A DNA stretch of 64,000 bases from contig CALBDU010000077.1 in the NCBI GenBank assembly GCA_937927335.1, positions 9,354 to 73,353 of the forward strand, read 5' to 3'. The DNA comes from an uncultured Clostridium sp. (GTDB taxonomy: Bacteria; Bacillota; Clostridia; Clostridiales; Clostridiaceae). Below the pieces are notes generated by a model. That model was not told the origin of the DNA. It searched no databases and saw nothing but the letters and a program-made list of their open reading frames with translations. How positions within the stretch are numbered: position 1 is the stretch's first letter; each line of letters starts with the position of its first letter. This document shows, in pieces, positions 33,765 to 43,178 of the stretch. The position numbers and the translations under genes were made by a program.

Positions 33765-33868
33765 TTTATTTATCTCCATTTCCAAGGAAATGAAAATGTA
33801 ATTTCTAATAATAAATCTTTTAAAAATGGAAAGAATAACTTATGAAAAATAAAAAAGGTGGTGCCTAA

Positions 33869-34132
33869 ATGAAAAACATTGCAGTTGAAGGTGATTTAAA
33901 AAGTCTAAGCAATTACCTTAAAATTTCTGGTTACAACGTTCAACAATTAAATACTGATATGAAATATAACTCCTCTGAGCTTGACAAATTTGATGCCATT
34001 GTTTTAAGCGGCTTAAGCGAGGACGTTATAGGAATGCAGGATACTCTTACCTCTGCAGCTGTAATAAATGCAGAAGGAATGTCCCGGGAAGAACTTAGGA
34101 CTCAGCTGGATAACATTCCATCCAGAGGCTGA
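33869..34132 (+). CDS. YkuS/UPF0180 family protein
   Basis: This 87-residue protein has the UPF0180 pattern: IAVEGDLKSLSNYLKISGYNV, then DAIVLSGLSEDVIGMQDT and AAVINAEGMSREEL. Its function is unknown. AAAGGTGGTG precedes ATG and a terminator follows. Confidence 0.8.
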   Translation: MKNIAVEGDLKSLSNYLKISGYNVQQLNTDMKYNSSELDKFDAIVLSGLSEDVIGMQDTLTSAAVINAEGMSREELRTQLDNIPSRG

Positions 34133-34138
34133 TAAAAA

Positions 34139-34170
34139 CGGCAGGATTGATATTCCTGCCGCTTCTTGTT
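34139..34170 (+). terminator. Terminator of the YkuS-like gene
   Basis: CGGCAGGA-7-TCCTGCCG followed by CTTCTTGTTT. Confidence 0.75.
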
Positions 34171-34197
34171 TATAGGGCTTTAGCTGCAGTTTTATAT

Positions 34198-34590
34198 TTA
34201 GCTCCAAAGTGTACAAAGGTAATCCACAATATCATCAACACAATTATCATTAACCAGATGCAGGTCACAGCACCTTTTATTGGCATCATAATCAGAATCC
34301 TTTAACATCTTGTTATTATCTATAAAAATAACAACTCCATTTTTCCTAAGCTCAGTAATATCAGGATGTCTGTTGATCACCTCTGCCTCCGTGGAAATAA
34401 CTGAAAGACTGGAGGGAGCCAGCTTTAAGGCTGCCGCATTGGCTAAATCAGCCTGGGATTTCCCTTCTGCCGCCTTCATGTACTGATTGGTATCAACATA
34501 TTTGAATCCTAATTTATTAGATAATATTTTTCCTATAGTGTTTTTTTCTGAATTGGGCATACCTACTAAAATTATATTTTTTTCTTTCAT
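34198..34590 (-). CDS. Shikimate kinase-like protein with degenerate P-loop
   Basis: This 130-residue protein opens IILVGMPNSEKNTIGKILSNKLGFKYVDTNQYM, clearly the shikimate kinase fold. The P-loop, however, reads GMPNSEKNT rather than GMxGxGKST, losing both glycines and the Ser. It is about 35 residues shorter than the enzymes. It probably does not phosphorylate shikimate and may bind another ligand or be decaying. It is monocistronic with an AAGGAG site. Confidence 0.65.
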   Translation of the reverse strand: MKEKNIILVGMPNSEKNTIGKILSNKLGFKYVDTNQYMKAAEGKSQADLANAAALKLAPSSLSVISTEAEVINRHPDITELRKNGVVIFIDNNKMLKDSDYDANKRCCDLHLVNDNCVDDIVDYLCTLWS

Positions 34591-34672
34591 GTTTACATCT
34601 CCTTAGTGTTAATATTGAGAATTTTTTATAATCAAAAACCCCTGCGCGCTTAGGAGCTTTCAAAATTTAAGT

Positions 34673-34698
34673 AAAAAAATAAGGCCCTGGTGAGCCTT
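34673..34698 (-). terminator. Terminator of a small transcript
   Basis: AAGGC-8-GCCTT followed by AUUUUUUU on the minus strand, 20 bases after the stop of the 46-residue ORF. Confidence 0.6.
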
Positions 34699-34717
34699 TC
34701 ATTAAACCAGATTAATC

Positions 34718-34858
34718 TTAGCACAGTAATAATCTATGCAGTAAAGATCTCAATTTTATGGAACTCATCAAAAAAGGAATTAAATATTTTTTTGCAGTAA
34801 AAGTAGCCAGCGCTAAAATAGGAATAGCCCCAGCTAAAATAAAAATAAAATTTTTCAT
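34718..34858 (-). CDS. Possible small membrane protein, 46 residues
   Basis: The ORF begins MKNFIFILAGAIPILALATF, one hydrophobic helix, then a basic tail (SSIKLRSLLHRLLLC). GGAAAGGG stands just before ATG and a terminator lies downstream, so it forms a complete small transcription unit. There is no recognised family, and coding status is uncertain. The rest of 34859-35078 shows nothing else that I can support. Confidence 0.4.
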   Translation of the reverse strand: MKNFIFILAGAIPILALATFTAKKYLIPFLMSSIKLRSLLHRLLLC

Positions 34859-35078
34859 TTATTCCCTTTCCAATAATACTTTCCATAATCCTACCTTCTT
34901 ACATTGAAATAATATTAGCTACAATTATACCATTTAAAGCCCTGATATCAATAAGAGATTATCTATAAATTTCTGCATATTCATAAAATTCTTTGCAAAT
35001 TTATTATGTTATGCTATACTGATCTATCTACAAAGTGTTATAATAATATTTATTACTTTTTAGGTCGGAGGTATTGTT

Positions 35079-35534
35079 ATGTCAGAAAATAGTTTAACCT
35101 GGGTGGAAAATTATTTTAGGGAGGCTTTCCAGGGTCCAGTACTGGAAAATTTTCTGGATATTAAGATAGAGGAGCTTTCTGAGGGCAAAACTGTGTATAA
35201 AACAAAAATTATAGACAAGCACTGCAATATGTACGGATATGTACACGGAGGAACACTGGCATCCATATCAGATGCAGTAATGGGTTCATCCTGTATTACT
35301 CTTGGAAGGCGGGTGGTAACCATAGATATGAACATAAGCTATATAAAAAATGTAACTATGGGCAGCACTCTAACTGCAGTAGGTGAAGTCATTGCCAACG
35401 GAAAAAATATAATGAGGGCTTTAGGCAAAATTTTTGATGAGAATCACCAGCTTTTGGTAAGATCTGAAGCTTCATACTTTGTTACTGGGGATTTTTCTAA
35501 AGAGGATCACCCAAAAATAAGCATTAAACAGTAA
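35079..35534 (+). CDS. PaaI-type hotdog thioesterase
   Basis: This 151-residue hotdog protein has GYVHGGTLASISDAVMGSS, the PaaI active-site helix with HGG and the catalytic Asp, and TIDMNISYIKNV. It probably hydrolyses an acyl- or aryl-CoA ester. AGGTCGGAGG precedes ATG. It is monocistronic and followed by a terminator. Confidence 0.85.
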   Translation: MSENSLTWVENYFREAFQGPVLENFLDIKIEELSEGKTVYKTKIIDKHCNMYGYVHGGTLASISDAVMGSSCITLGRRVVTIDMNISYIKNVTMGSTLTAVGEVIANGKNIMRALGKIFDENHQLLVRSEASYFVTGDFSKEDHPKISIKQ

Positions 35535-35550
35535 GCATGGCTAATTAATT

Positions 35551-35601
35551 AAAGAGGCAGATCCTGTGATCACCTAAGATCAGGAGCTTGCCTCTTTTTC
35601 T
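35551..35601. terminator. Bidirectional terminator
   Basis: AAAGAGGCA pairs with TGCCTCTTT, with an inner TCCTG/CAGGA pair and T-runs on both sides, between convergent genes. Confidence 0.75.
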
Positions 35602-35619
35602 TTAATAAATACAGCCTGC

Positions 35620-37377
35620 TTAATTATTCTTTATGTTCTCAATTTTTTCTGCCAGATCATTTAAATAAATCCAGCGTTCCATTTTAAATTCAAGCTGTTT
35701 TTCCAGCTCTTCCTTTTCACTTAGAAGAGTTTTTAAGGCAACATAATCTGCAGCTGCCCCTTCAATTTTAGAATTTATTTCTTCAATGCTGCTTTCAAGA
35801 AGTGCTATATCAGCATCAATGTTCTCAAACTCCCTTTGTTCCTTAAAGGAAAACTTAAGGGGCTTTTCTTTAGTCCTTCTCTTATCCTCTTTTTGAGCTT
35901 TATCTCCTGATTTAACTTCATTTTGGCTTATTGATGCCTTTACAGGGATTTCAGCCTTTAAATCCTCAAGATAATCGAAGTAATTTCCAGTATGCATGGC
36001 TATATTGCCTGAGCCGTCAAATACAAATATTCTTTCAGCTACCCTGTCTAAGAAATACCTGTCGTGTGAAACTGCCATTACTACTCCCGGAAAATCATCC
36101 AGATAATCCTCCAGTACTGTGAGAGTTTCAATATCCAAATCATTGGTTGGTTCATCCAGCAGCAGAATATTAGGCTTTTCGGCCAGTACTCTCAATAGAT
36201 AAAGCCTCCTTCTTTCACCTCCTGAAAGCTTGGAAATAGGCGCCCACTGAAGCACAGGCGGAAAAAGAAATGCTTCCAACATTCTCACTGCATTTGCCGG
36301 AGATACATCCTTAATATAGTCTATCACTCTCTGGCTTCCATCCATATGGGTAGTTTCCTGTGAAAAAAGGCCAAGCTTTACAGTATCCCCTATTTCAATA
36401 CTGCCTGAATCAGGCTTCACCGAACCATAAATTATATTGATCAGAGTTGATTTGCCAGCACCATTTGGTCCTATAACACCAACCCTGTCCTGTTTTTGAA
36501 AGGTATAGGTAAAATCTTCAATATATTTAACCCCATCAAAGGCTTTGCTGATATGCTGAAGCTCAACTATCTTTTTGCCAAGGCGGCTTGCATCCATTGA
36601 TATTTCCAGTTTATCACGGGATAAATCCAGGCCTCCATCTTTTAATGACTCAAAACGCTGTATCCTGGCCTTTTGCTTGGTGCTCCTGGCCTGAGCTCCC
36701 TGACGTATCCATGCCAGCTCCTTTTTAAAGAGGCTTCTCCTTTTTTTCTCACCGGCAGCCTCCAGTTCCTCTCTTTCAAGCTTCTTTTCAAGATAAAAGC
36801 TGTAGCTGCCCTGATAGGAATATATGCTTCCCTTGTCGATTTCAATGATCTCATTTACAACCCTATCCAGAAAATACCTGTCATGGGTGATCATCAGAAG
36901 TGCTCCCTTCCGTCTTTTAAGGTATTGCTCCAGCCAGTCAATAGCTTCGTTATCAAGATGGTTAGTGGGTTCATCCAATATCAACAGCTCCGAAGGATTT
37001 GCCAGCGCCTTTGCCATAGCAACCCTTTTCCTTTGACCGCCGGACAGGTTTTGTATTAACCCATTAAAATCAACAATGCCAAGCTTTGTAAGTATGGTCT
37101 GTGATTCATAATCACCGGCTACATCGGAAATCTTCGCGTTGTCTGAAAATACGGGGTTTTGCGGCAAATATTCAATTCGTACAGAATTGCCCTTCACAAT
37201 CCTCCCCGAATCTGGCTCTTCAATGCCGGCTATGAGCTTTAAAAGAGTAGACTTTCCCGTGCCGTTTATACCTATTACTCCTATTTTGTCATTATCCTCT
37301 ATGCCAAAGCTTATATTATTTAAAAGAGGCCTTTCACTGTAGCTCTTTGAAAGTCCCTCTGCAGTTAATATGTTCAT
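35620..37377 (-). CDS. ABC-F family ATPase (Uup-like)
   Basis: This 585-residue soluble protein has two ABC cassettes: Walker A GINGTGKST and GPNGAGKST, and signatures LSGGQRKR and LSGGERRR. They are joined by the helical ABC-F linker (residues about 200-270) and followed by a coiled-coil C-terminal domain. Uup-like ABC-F proteins act on ribosomes or replication intermediates. It has no membrane segments and is monocistronic. Confidence 0.88.
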   Translation of the reverse strand: MNILTAEGLSKSYSERPLLNNISFGIEDNDKIGVIGINGTGKSTLLKLIAGIEEPDSGRIVKGNSVRIEYLPQNPVFSDNAKISDVAGDYESQTILTKLGIVDFNGLIQNLSGGQRKRVAMAKALANPSELLILDEPTNHLDNEAIDWLEQYLKRRKGALLMITHDRYFLDRVVNEIIEIDKGSIYSYQGSYSFYLEKKLEREELEAAGEKKRRSLFKKELAWIRQGAQARSTKQKARIQRFESLKDGGLDLSRDKLEISMDASRLGKKIVELQHISKAFDGVKYIEDFTYTFQKQDRVGVIGPNGAGKSTLINIIYGSVKPDSGSIEIGDTVKLGLFSQETTHMDGSQRVIDYIKDVSPANAVRMLEAFLFPPVLQWAPISKLSGGERRRLYLLRVLAEKPNILLLDEPTNDLDIETLTVLEDYLDDFPGVVMAVSHDRYFLDRVAERIFVFDGSGNIAMHTGNYFDYLEDLKAEIPVKASISQNEVKSGDKAQKEDKRRTKEKPLKFSFKEQREFENIDADIALLESSIEEINSKIEGAAADYVALKTLLSEKEELEKQLEFKMERWIYLNDLAEKIENIKNN

Positions 37378-37422
37378 ATTTTCTTCCTTCCTGTTTTAAG
37401 TTCCAGGTTATTATATCACAAA

Positions 37423-38109
37423 TTAAACAAGCTTTTCAGGATTTAAAATTTTTACATCCAGCTTCTTTAAAGATTCCTCTATGCCTTCAATAGCCTGGTA
37501 GTGGTCTCCGAAGTGCATAGGTACAAGCCATGAAGGCTTTATTTCCTTTACAAAATGCCTAACGCCCATATCATATTTATCCTTTAGCCTTGGATCCACA
37601 GGGAAAAAGGCAATATCCACCTGTCCCCCCCAATCCGCCTTAAGCTTTTCAACTTCCTGCTTAAAGGCTGCTTCGGCAATTTGGTTTTCTTCAGGAGATT
37701 CATCAAACCAGTACCAGCAGTTCAGATCTCCGGCATGAAAGATAACATTATCTTCAAATTTCACCACAAAGGATACTCCCAGATCTGTGGAACCGTATGC
37801 CTTCACAAAAACCCCATCCAGTGCAAACTCCTGCCCGCTGGACATAAAATAAATGTTTGGAGCTATAAAGTCCAGCATAATGTCACTGCTTAACACATAT
37901 TTTATGCAGGGTGCCTGTTTTCTCCATTCAAAAATTTCCGGATTAAAATGATCTCCATGGCTATGGCTGCAAAATACGATAATATTCTTGCTGCAGTTAA
38001 TATGGTCTTTAATAGTACCCTCTGCCGAATCCTTAAAATAATCAAACACAAATAAATAATTCTCTGTTTCCAGTGAAAATCCACTGTTGTACAAATATTT
38101 AATTTTCAT
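37423..38109 (-). CDS. MBL-fold metallo-hydrolase
   Basis: This 228-residue protein has the metal motif SHSHGDHF (H-x-H-x-D-H), VIFHAGDLNCW and VPMHFGDHY, so the metal ligands are intact. It resembles the UlaG/YtnP-like beta-lactamase-fold hydrolases. The substrate is not evident. It is monocistronic, upstream of the ABC-F gene by 45 bases, and may be co-transcribed with it. Confidence 0.82.
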   Translation of the reverse strand: MKIKYLYNSGFSLETENYLFVFDYFKDSAEGTIKDHINCSKNIIVFCSHSHGDHFNPEIFEWRKQAPCIKYVLSSDIMLDFIAPNIYFMSSGQEFALDGVFVKAYGSTDLGVSFVVKFEDNVIFHAGDLNCWYWFDESPEENQIAEAAFKQEVEKLKADWGGQVDIAFFPVDPRLKDKYDMGVRHFVKEIKPSWLVPMHFGDHYQAIEGIEESLKKLDVKILNPEKLV

Positions 38110-38244
38110 AATATCCCAGTTCCTCCTTACGCTTTGCGTGATGCTATATAATACTTTACCTGCAGATTAATATAATGATATAATAACAAATAGACAACAG
38201 ATATTAAAGGTTTACTATTAATATTTATGAAAGAAGGTCAATTT

Positions 38245-38616
38245 ATGAAATTTAAGTTTAATCATAACAATATAAATGTACTTGATCTTGAAAAAAGCAT
38301 ACGCTTCTATGAGGAAGCCCTGGGTTACAAGGAAATAAGAAGAAAAATAGCACCTGATGACAGCTTTATACTATCATTTTTGAGTGACGGTGTTTCAGAT
38401 TATGAGCTTGAGCTTACCTGGCTCAGGGACAGAAAAGAGCCCTACAATCTGGGAGACAATGAAATCCATATGGCAGTTAAAACTGATGACTACGAGGCTG
38501 CCCACAATCATCACAGCATTATGGGGTGCATTTGCTATGAAAATGAAGCCATGGGACTATATTTTATAAGCGATCCAGATGGATATTGGACAGAAATTAT
38601 TCCACTGAACCATTAA
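38245..38616 (+). CDS. VOC/glyoxalase I-like protein
   Basis: About 123 residues from ATG 38245, chosen because AAGAAGGT precedes it; an upstream ATG at 38227 has no site. It opens KFNHNNINVLDLEKSIRFYEEALGY and ends ISDPDGYWTEIIP, typical of lactoylglutathione lyase-like VOC proteins, with Glu in the terminal metal-binding strand. It could detoxify methylglyoxal, but the clostridial substrate is unknown. Confidence 0.82.
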   Translation: MKFKFNHNNINVLDLEKSIRFYEEALGYKEIRRKIAPDDSFILSFLSDGVSDYELELTWLRDRKEPYNLGDNEIHMAVKTDDYEAAHNHHSIMGCICYENEAMGLYFISDPDGYWTEIIPLNH

Positions 38617-38659
38617 TCCATTTCTTTGATAATCAGCCAAAATTCTTACCTTTAATTTA

Positions 38660-38706
38660 TGAGGCAGCCCCCAGGTGTAATTCCGGTGAGCTGCCTCATT
38701 TTTTAG
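38660..38706. terminator. Terminator
   Basis: TGAGGCAGC pairs with GCTGCCTCA and a T-run follows on the plus strand; it serves the VOC gene and the convergent TIGR04076 gene. Confidence 0.75.
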
Positions 38707-38728
38707 TATTTGGTTTTGCAAATTGCCA

Positions 38729-39013
38729 TTAAATAATGTTTTTTATATCGAAGTGCACAGTTCCGCATGGACAGACACCATGATAGCACTGGTTCTCCTT
38801 GTCGTAATCCAAAGCACCAGTTTCAACTTTAAAGCGGCTAACCATAATCCAGGGATAAATTGCATTTAATGCCGTAATACATACAGGACCTGATTTTTCA
38901 TAATCTATTCTTGGTCCCTCCAGTATAATTGTGTCATTTTTCGGCATCATGGAACATTCAGAATGCGTAACCCTAATTTCCACCATTGACGGCCCACTGC
39001 ATTCATTACCCAT
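38729..39013 (-). CDS. TIGR04076 family protein
   Basis: This 94-residue protein has EIRVTHSECSMMPKNDTIILEGP, GPVCITALNAIYPWIM and YHGVCPCGTVHFDI, matching the TIGR04076 family. It has Cys residues spaced as for metal binding (C at the SEC, PVC and CPCG positions). The family is small, common in anaerobes and of unknown function. A GGAGTGA site precedes the start. Confidence 0.78.
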   Translation of the reverse strand: MGNECSGPSMVEIRVTHSECSMMPKNDTIILEGPRIDYEKSGPVCITALNAIYPWIMVSRFKVETGALDYDKENQCYHGVCPCGTVHFDIKNII

Positions 39014-39244
39014 CTTTGTTCACTCCTCAATCCTTTTTCTATTTATATTATTTATACCTCCATATATATGCTTTGTATATGTGCAGCCTGCACACTTTTT
39101 TTTGTTCCAGGGTACATTAAGTTAACCTCTGCTCTGGAAGGTCGGTGCAGCTATACCTGCCATTTGCCAGTACCTGGTCCAGGTAACATTTAAACTCACA
39201 GTAAATGCAGGCAGTTGGGCGGCCTTATATAATATAAACTGACA

Positions 39245-41392
39245 GTGCTTGCAGCTAATCCTCTTAATGGATGGATCAATTCTAATGGACAATGGTCCTA
39301 TTATAAAAATGGGACAAAGCTTGTGAATCAATGGAAATCAGATTCCAAAGGATGGTGCTTCCTAGGTAATGATGGAAATTGGTTAACAAATACGTTCCAA
39401 AACGACTCTCAGGGTCTATGCTACTTAGATGCCAACGGATACTGGTTTAAGACAGGGGGATGGAAACAAAATTCATCCACTAAGGCATGGTATTACATGG
39501 GCAGCAACGGCTATGCTGTAAAAAATGCATGGATGAAGGACTCTACCGGCTGGTGCTATTTAGGAGCAGACGGTGCCTGGGTAACAAATGACTGGGTAAA
39601 AGATTCCAAGGGCTGGTGCTTTATCGGCGCTAACGGCTATTGGGACGGAAAAGCCCAAATTCAAGCTGGAAATATTAATGAATTGAATGATGGTGCTTCC
39701 CATTCAGGAATGTACATAATTTCTGCATCAGGAAGTTATGGTTCTGCTGATGCATCTAAACCTACCACAATTAATGGAAATGTTATTATAAATTATACTG
39801 ATGCTTCTTCCAAGGAAGTCATAAATTTAAACAATATGACTATCAAAGGAAAATTAACAGTTAATTTTGGAGCAGGAACATTAAATTTGAATAATGTCAA
39901 AGTAGCTGACGTAGATGTATTAAATGTAGGCTCAAGCTCATTTAATTGCAATGATAATACAGTTGTGGACAACCTATTTGTTCAGGACTTAAATAATGAC
40001 GCTCACATAGTAGCAAATGGTAGTGCACGTATAATAAATACTACACTAAACTCAGGTGCATTAATAGAAGCAAGGGGAACTTCCACTGCTCCACCATTCC
40101 AAATCATAACAGTAGCACCTGTAACAGCACCTTCCAGTGCTAACACAGTTACATTCACCGGAGGCTTCTCAGGATCAAGTGTTAGTGTATTAGCTCCTGC
40201 AAATTTAAATCTTGCTCCAGGTGCAATGCTTGGTACCTTGACAGCCAACGATGATCTTTCAATTATTGGACAAGGTTCAGTAGGAGTCTTAACTTTAGCA
40301 GCACCTACTGGTAATTTGAATCTTGGCATTCCAACTGTTGGCACATTGGTAGTTGGCAGCGGAGCTTCAGGTTCAAGCATAGTTATACCATCAGGTACAA
40401 CTGTATCCACTTTGGATGTAAATGCTCCTGCAACTGTTTCAGGTACAGGCTCCATTACAAATGCTAACATTGGCGCCAGCGGCACAGTTATAGAAACAGC
40501 ACCTGGAACTACATCAGTGGTATCCGGCGTTACAGCAACTGTTGGAGGCCAAACTGCAAATTCATCAAATTCAAATGTAATTAATGAAGTACCAGCCCCA
40601 GGCCAAACACCATCCTCTGGCGATAGCGGAAGTGGTGGAAGCGGCGGCGGTGGCGGAAGCACAGGAACAACCTATTCCGTATCAGCCGTTCTTGGCGGTG
40701 ATCTTAGTGGCGTTTCAGTTAAAAATGGTGTAGCAGATGTTTCAGGTAAAGCATCAAGTCTGGAATTAAGCGACATCATAATAACTACTAAAGGCTACAA
40801 CACAATAAAAAGCGTTGCAGTAAAAGGCTACAAGGGATCTTCTACAATCAATGTTGATGTTGCTGATATTGCTCTAACAGATAATGACCCAACTACATTT
40901 AATGTAAGCACAGTGCTTGGTGCTGGTAAAACATCAATATCTCTTGGTACTTTAAGGGAAAAGTTTGGTGATTATATAACCTTTACTTTTGCAACTGATG
41001 ATGATCCAATAGTTATCGATGTAATTTTAGATAAAGTAACAGCTAAATTTACTGGAGCTTTAAGTGGTGTTGGCGTTACAACAAAGAGCGATGGTTCATT
41101 ATCAGCAGATGCCTCTAATATAGATGGTAGCGTCATTCTGGATGAAATCACACTTCATTCAAAGCTATACAGCAGTATTACAGCAGTTTCCGTTGCAGGA
41201 ACCAATTACAACGTTACATTTGATGATCCAATAACTTTTGGCAGCAATGATACTGCTAATTTCAGTTTAAGCACTGTATTGGGCAGCGCAGTTTCAATGG
41301 GAACTTTAAGAACTCTATTTGGTAACAGTGCTACTTTTACATTTACCGTAGATGGTAAGAGTATCCCTGTTTCAATACAATTAAATAATTAA
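39245..41392 (+). pseudogene. Cell-wall-binding repeat surface protein lacking its signal peptide
   Basis: The open frame (about 715 residues) begins GTG-CTT-GCA-GCT-AAT, which looks like the last residues of a signal peptide (TVLAA). An in-frame stop lies at 39230-39232, and there is no ribosome binding site. Five or six choline/cell-wall-binding repeats of the WxxDSKGWCFLGxxGxW type follow (residues 8-145), then a beta-helix-like Asn/Gly-rich region (155-440), a Gly/Ser linker (about 455-475) and two related C-terminal domains of about 110 residues (each with SxVLG...LGTLR..FG..xTFTF). The body is intact, so the 5' loss is recent or an unusual start is used. A perfect hairpin follows. Confidence 0.6.
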
Positions 41393-41400
41393 TATAATAA

Positions 41401-41436
41401 AGGTATTGCTGAATTTCAGCAATACCTTATATTTTT
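41401..41436 (+). terminator. Terminator after the surface protein
   Basis: A perfect 13-base stem AGGTATTGCTGAA and its complement around one T, then TATATTTTT. Confidence 0.8.
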
Positions 41437-41498
41437 ATCTTTGAAATTTATTATGGTGATCAGGGCCGTTACCAACAATTACTATCTATTATTGACTG

Positions 41499-42926
41499 CT
41501 ATTGCAATATTGTAAACCTTAAAATAAATAATGCAGCCAGAATATACACAATTGGGTGTACTTCCTTGCCTCTTCCTGTAGCCAGCTTTACTATAGGATA
41601 GAATATTATACCTGAAGCTATTCCATTGGCAATGCTGTAGCTGAATGGCATCATGGCAATGGTGAAAAATGCAGGCAGAGCTTCTGTAAAATCATCAAAG
41701 TTGATTTTAGTTACAGAACCCATCATAAGTACTCCTACGATAACCAGTGCAGGGGCAGTAGCTTCCGCTGGAACCACACCTACAAGCCCTGAAAAGAATA
41801 ATGCCAGTATAAATAATATTGCTACTGTGAAGGAAGTTAAACCTGTTCTACCACCTTCAGATACACCTGCGGTGGATTCCACGTAGGTAACTACTGTACT
41901 TGTTCCAAGCAGAGCTCCCGCAGTTGTAGCCACAGCATCTGAGATAAGAGCCTTGTTCATGTTCTTTACCCTGCCGTCAGCTTCTATCATGCCAGCCTTC
42001 TGAGCAGTACCAACCAAGGTTCCGATGGTATCAAACAAGTCAACCAGGCTGAAGGTTATTACAACCATAACAATACTTGATAAAGCTCCAACTATGCCAG
42101 CTTTTCCAACTCCTAAAAGCCCTCCAAAATCCAGTGCTAAGAAGGTTGGTGCCAGTGATGGAGGTGCGCTTATTAGCTGCACACCGGTTAGATGGGTAAT
42201 TCCCAAGGGTATACCCACAAGTGTGGTTATTATTATTCCCAGCAAAATAGAGCCTTTCACACCCCTGGACATTAAAATTGCAGTTATTGCGATACCAATA
42301 AGGGTTAACATGGCATGGGGAGTAGTAAAGCTTCCAAAGGTAACCAGGGTTTCGGCATTGCTTACTATTATCCCTCCGCTTTTAAGGCCTATCAAAGCTA
42401 TAAAAAGTCCGATACCGCCGGATATGGCAAGTTTCAGATTGTGAGGCAGTGCATCCACAATTTTTTCTCTGATGGATGTCACTGTAATTATTATAAATAT
42501 CACGCCTGAGGTGAATACGGCAGCTAACGCCTGCTGCCAGGTATAGCCCAAAGTAAGACATACGCTGTAGGTAAAAAACGCATTGAGTCCCATGCCTGGG
42601 GCTTGTGCAAAGGGCAGATTTGCATAAAGAGCCATGATTATGGTACCTACTGCTGCTGCGATACAGGTGGCTGCAAATATTGATGCCACAACAGGGTCGT
42701 TAATAGCTGATAGTCCAGCCTTAACTGCAGCTTCCCCCATTAAATGTTTTGAGTTCATGCCTGCCTGCATAAGAATACTTGGATTGACAAATATTATGTA
42801 GGCCATGGTTATAAAGGTAGTTATTCCAGCTAGTATTTCTGTCTTTACATTGGTATTATTTTCAGACAGCTTAAAAAAAGAGTCCAAAAAAGATCTTGTC
42901 CCCGGTTGGGTTTTTCCATTGTGCAT
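41499..42926 (-). CDS. NCS2 purine permease (AdeP/GhxP-like)
   Basis: This 475-residue transporter has about 12-14 helices and the family pattern: TEILAGITTFITMAYIIFVNP, QAPGMGLNAFFTY, and TSTVVTYVESTAGVSEGGRTGLTS. These are the AzgA/AdeP/GhxP (hypoxanthine-guanine/adenine) signatures. The guanine-type riboswitch just upstream supports a guanine/hypoxanthine substrate. The start follows AAGGAGG. Confidence 0.9.
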   Translation of the reverse strand: MHNGKTQPGTRSFLDSFFKLSENNTNVKTEILAGITTFITMAYIIFVNPSILMQAGMNSKHLMGEAAVKAGLSAINDPVVASIFAATCIAAAVGTIIMALYANLPFAQAPGMGLNAFFTYSVCLTLGYTWQQALAAVFTSGVIFIIITVTSIREKIVDALPHNLKLAISGGIGLFIALIGLKSGGIIVSNAETLVTFGSFTTPHAMLTLIGIAITAILMSRGVKGSILLGIIITTLVGIPLGITHLTGVQLISAPPSLAPTFLALDFGGLLGVGKAGIVGALSSIVMVVITFSLVDLFDTIGTLVGTAQKAGMIEADGRVKNMNKALISDAVATTAGALLGTSTVVTYVESTAGVSEGGRTGLTSFTVAILFILALFFSGLVGVVPAEATAPALVIVGVLMMGSVTKINFDDFTEALPAFFTIAMMPFSYSIANGIASGIIFYPIVKLATGRGKEVHPIVYILAALFILRFTILQ

Positions 42927-42963
42927 ATTCTGTTTTCCTCCTTAGAATGAAAGGTTTCGTACT

Positions 42964-43040
42964 TCACCCATAGTCAGAAATTTCCGGTATTCTGGTAGAG
43001 ACTCTTGAACCCTATTATCAAGATTATACGGATGACATAT
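42964..43040 (-). ncRNA. Purine riboswitch, guanine type
   Basis: On the minus strand CGTATAATC, GATAATAGGGTTC, GTCTCTACCAGAATACCGG and TTTCTGACTATG match the purine aptamer core (P2, P3 and J regions). The base in GACTA at the position that reads U in adenine riboswitches is C, so guanine/hypoxanthine is the ligand. There is no clear terminator before the gene, so control may act on the ribosome binding site. Confidence 0.9.
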
Positions 43041-43127
43041 TTAAAAATAATTACCTTAACCATAATAGCAAAGGAAATATATTAAGTCAATGCAGTGTCA
43101 GGCAGTTGAGGTTGACATTTAAAAGCT

Positions 43128-43162
43128 AAACCCGGGTATTTCACAATATTATACCCGGGTTT
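43128..43162. terminator. Terminator of the Cof-type hydrolase gene
   Basis: AAACCCGGGTAT pairs with ATACCCGGGTTT around an 11-base loop; the U-run is weak on the minus strand. Confidence 0.6.
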
Positions 43163-43178
43163 ACTGATTCTATACAAT

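Noticed and set aside
33411..33785. 124-codon frame antisense to ssb
   Set aside because: It has no ribosome binding site or recognised motif; the OB-fold gene on the plus strand explains the region.
38729..39013. TIGR04076 protein as a selenoprotein
   Set aside because: All its Cys-type positions are Cys codons, and there is no in-frame TGA.
40003..40662. 219-codon open frame on the minus strand inside the surface-protein gene
   Set aside because: It is a Pro/Val-rich mirror of the repetitive low-complexity region on the plus strand, with no ribosome binding site or family.
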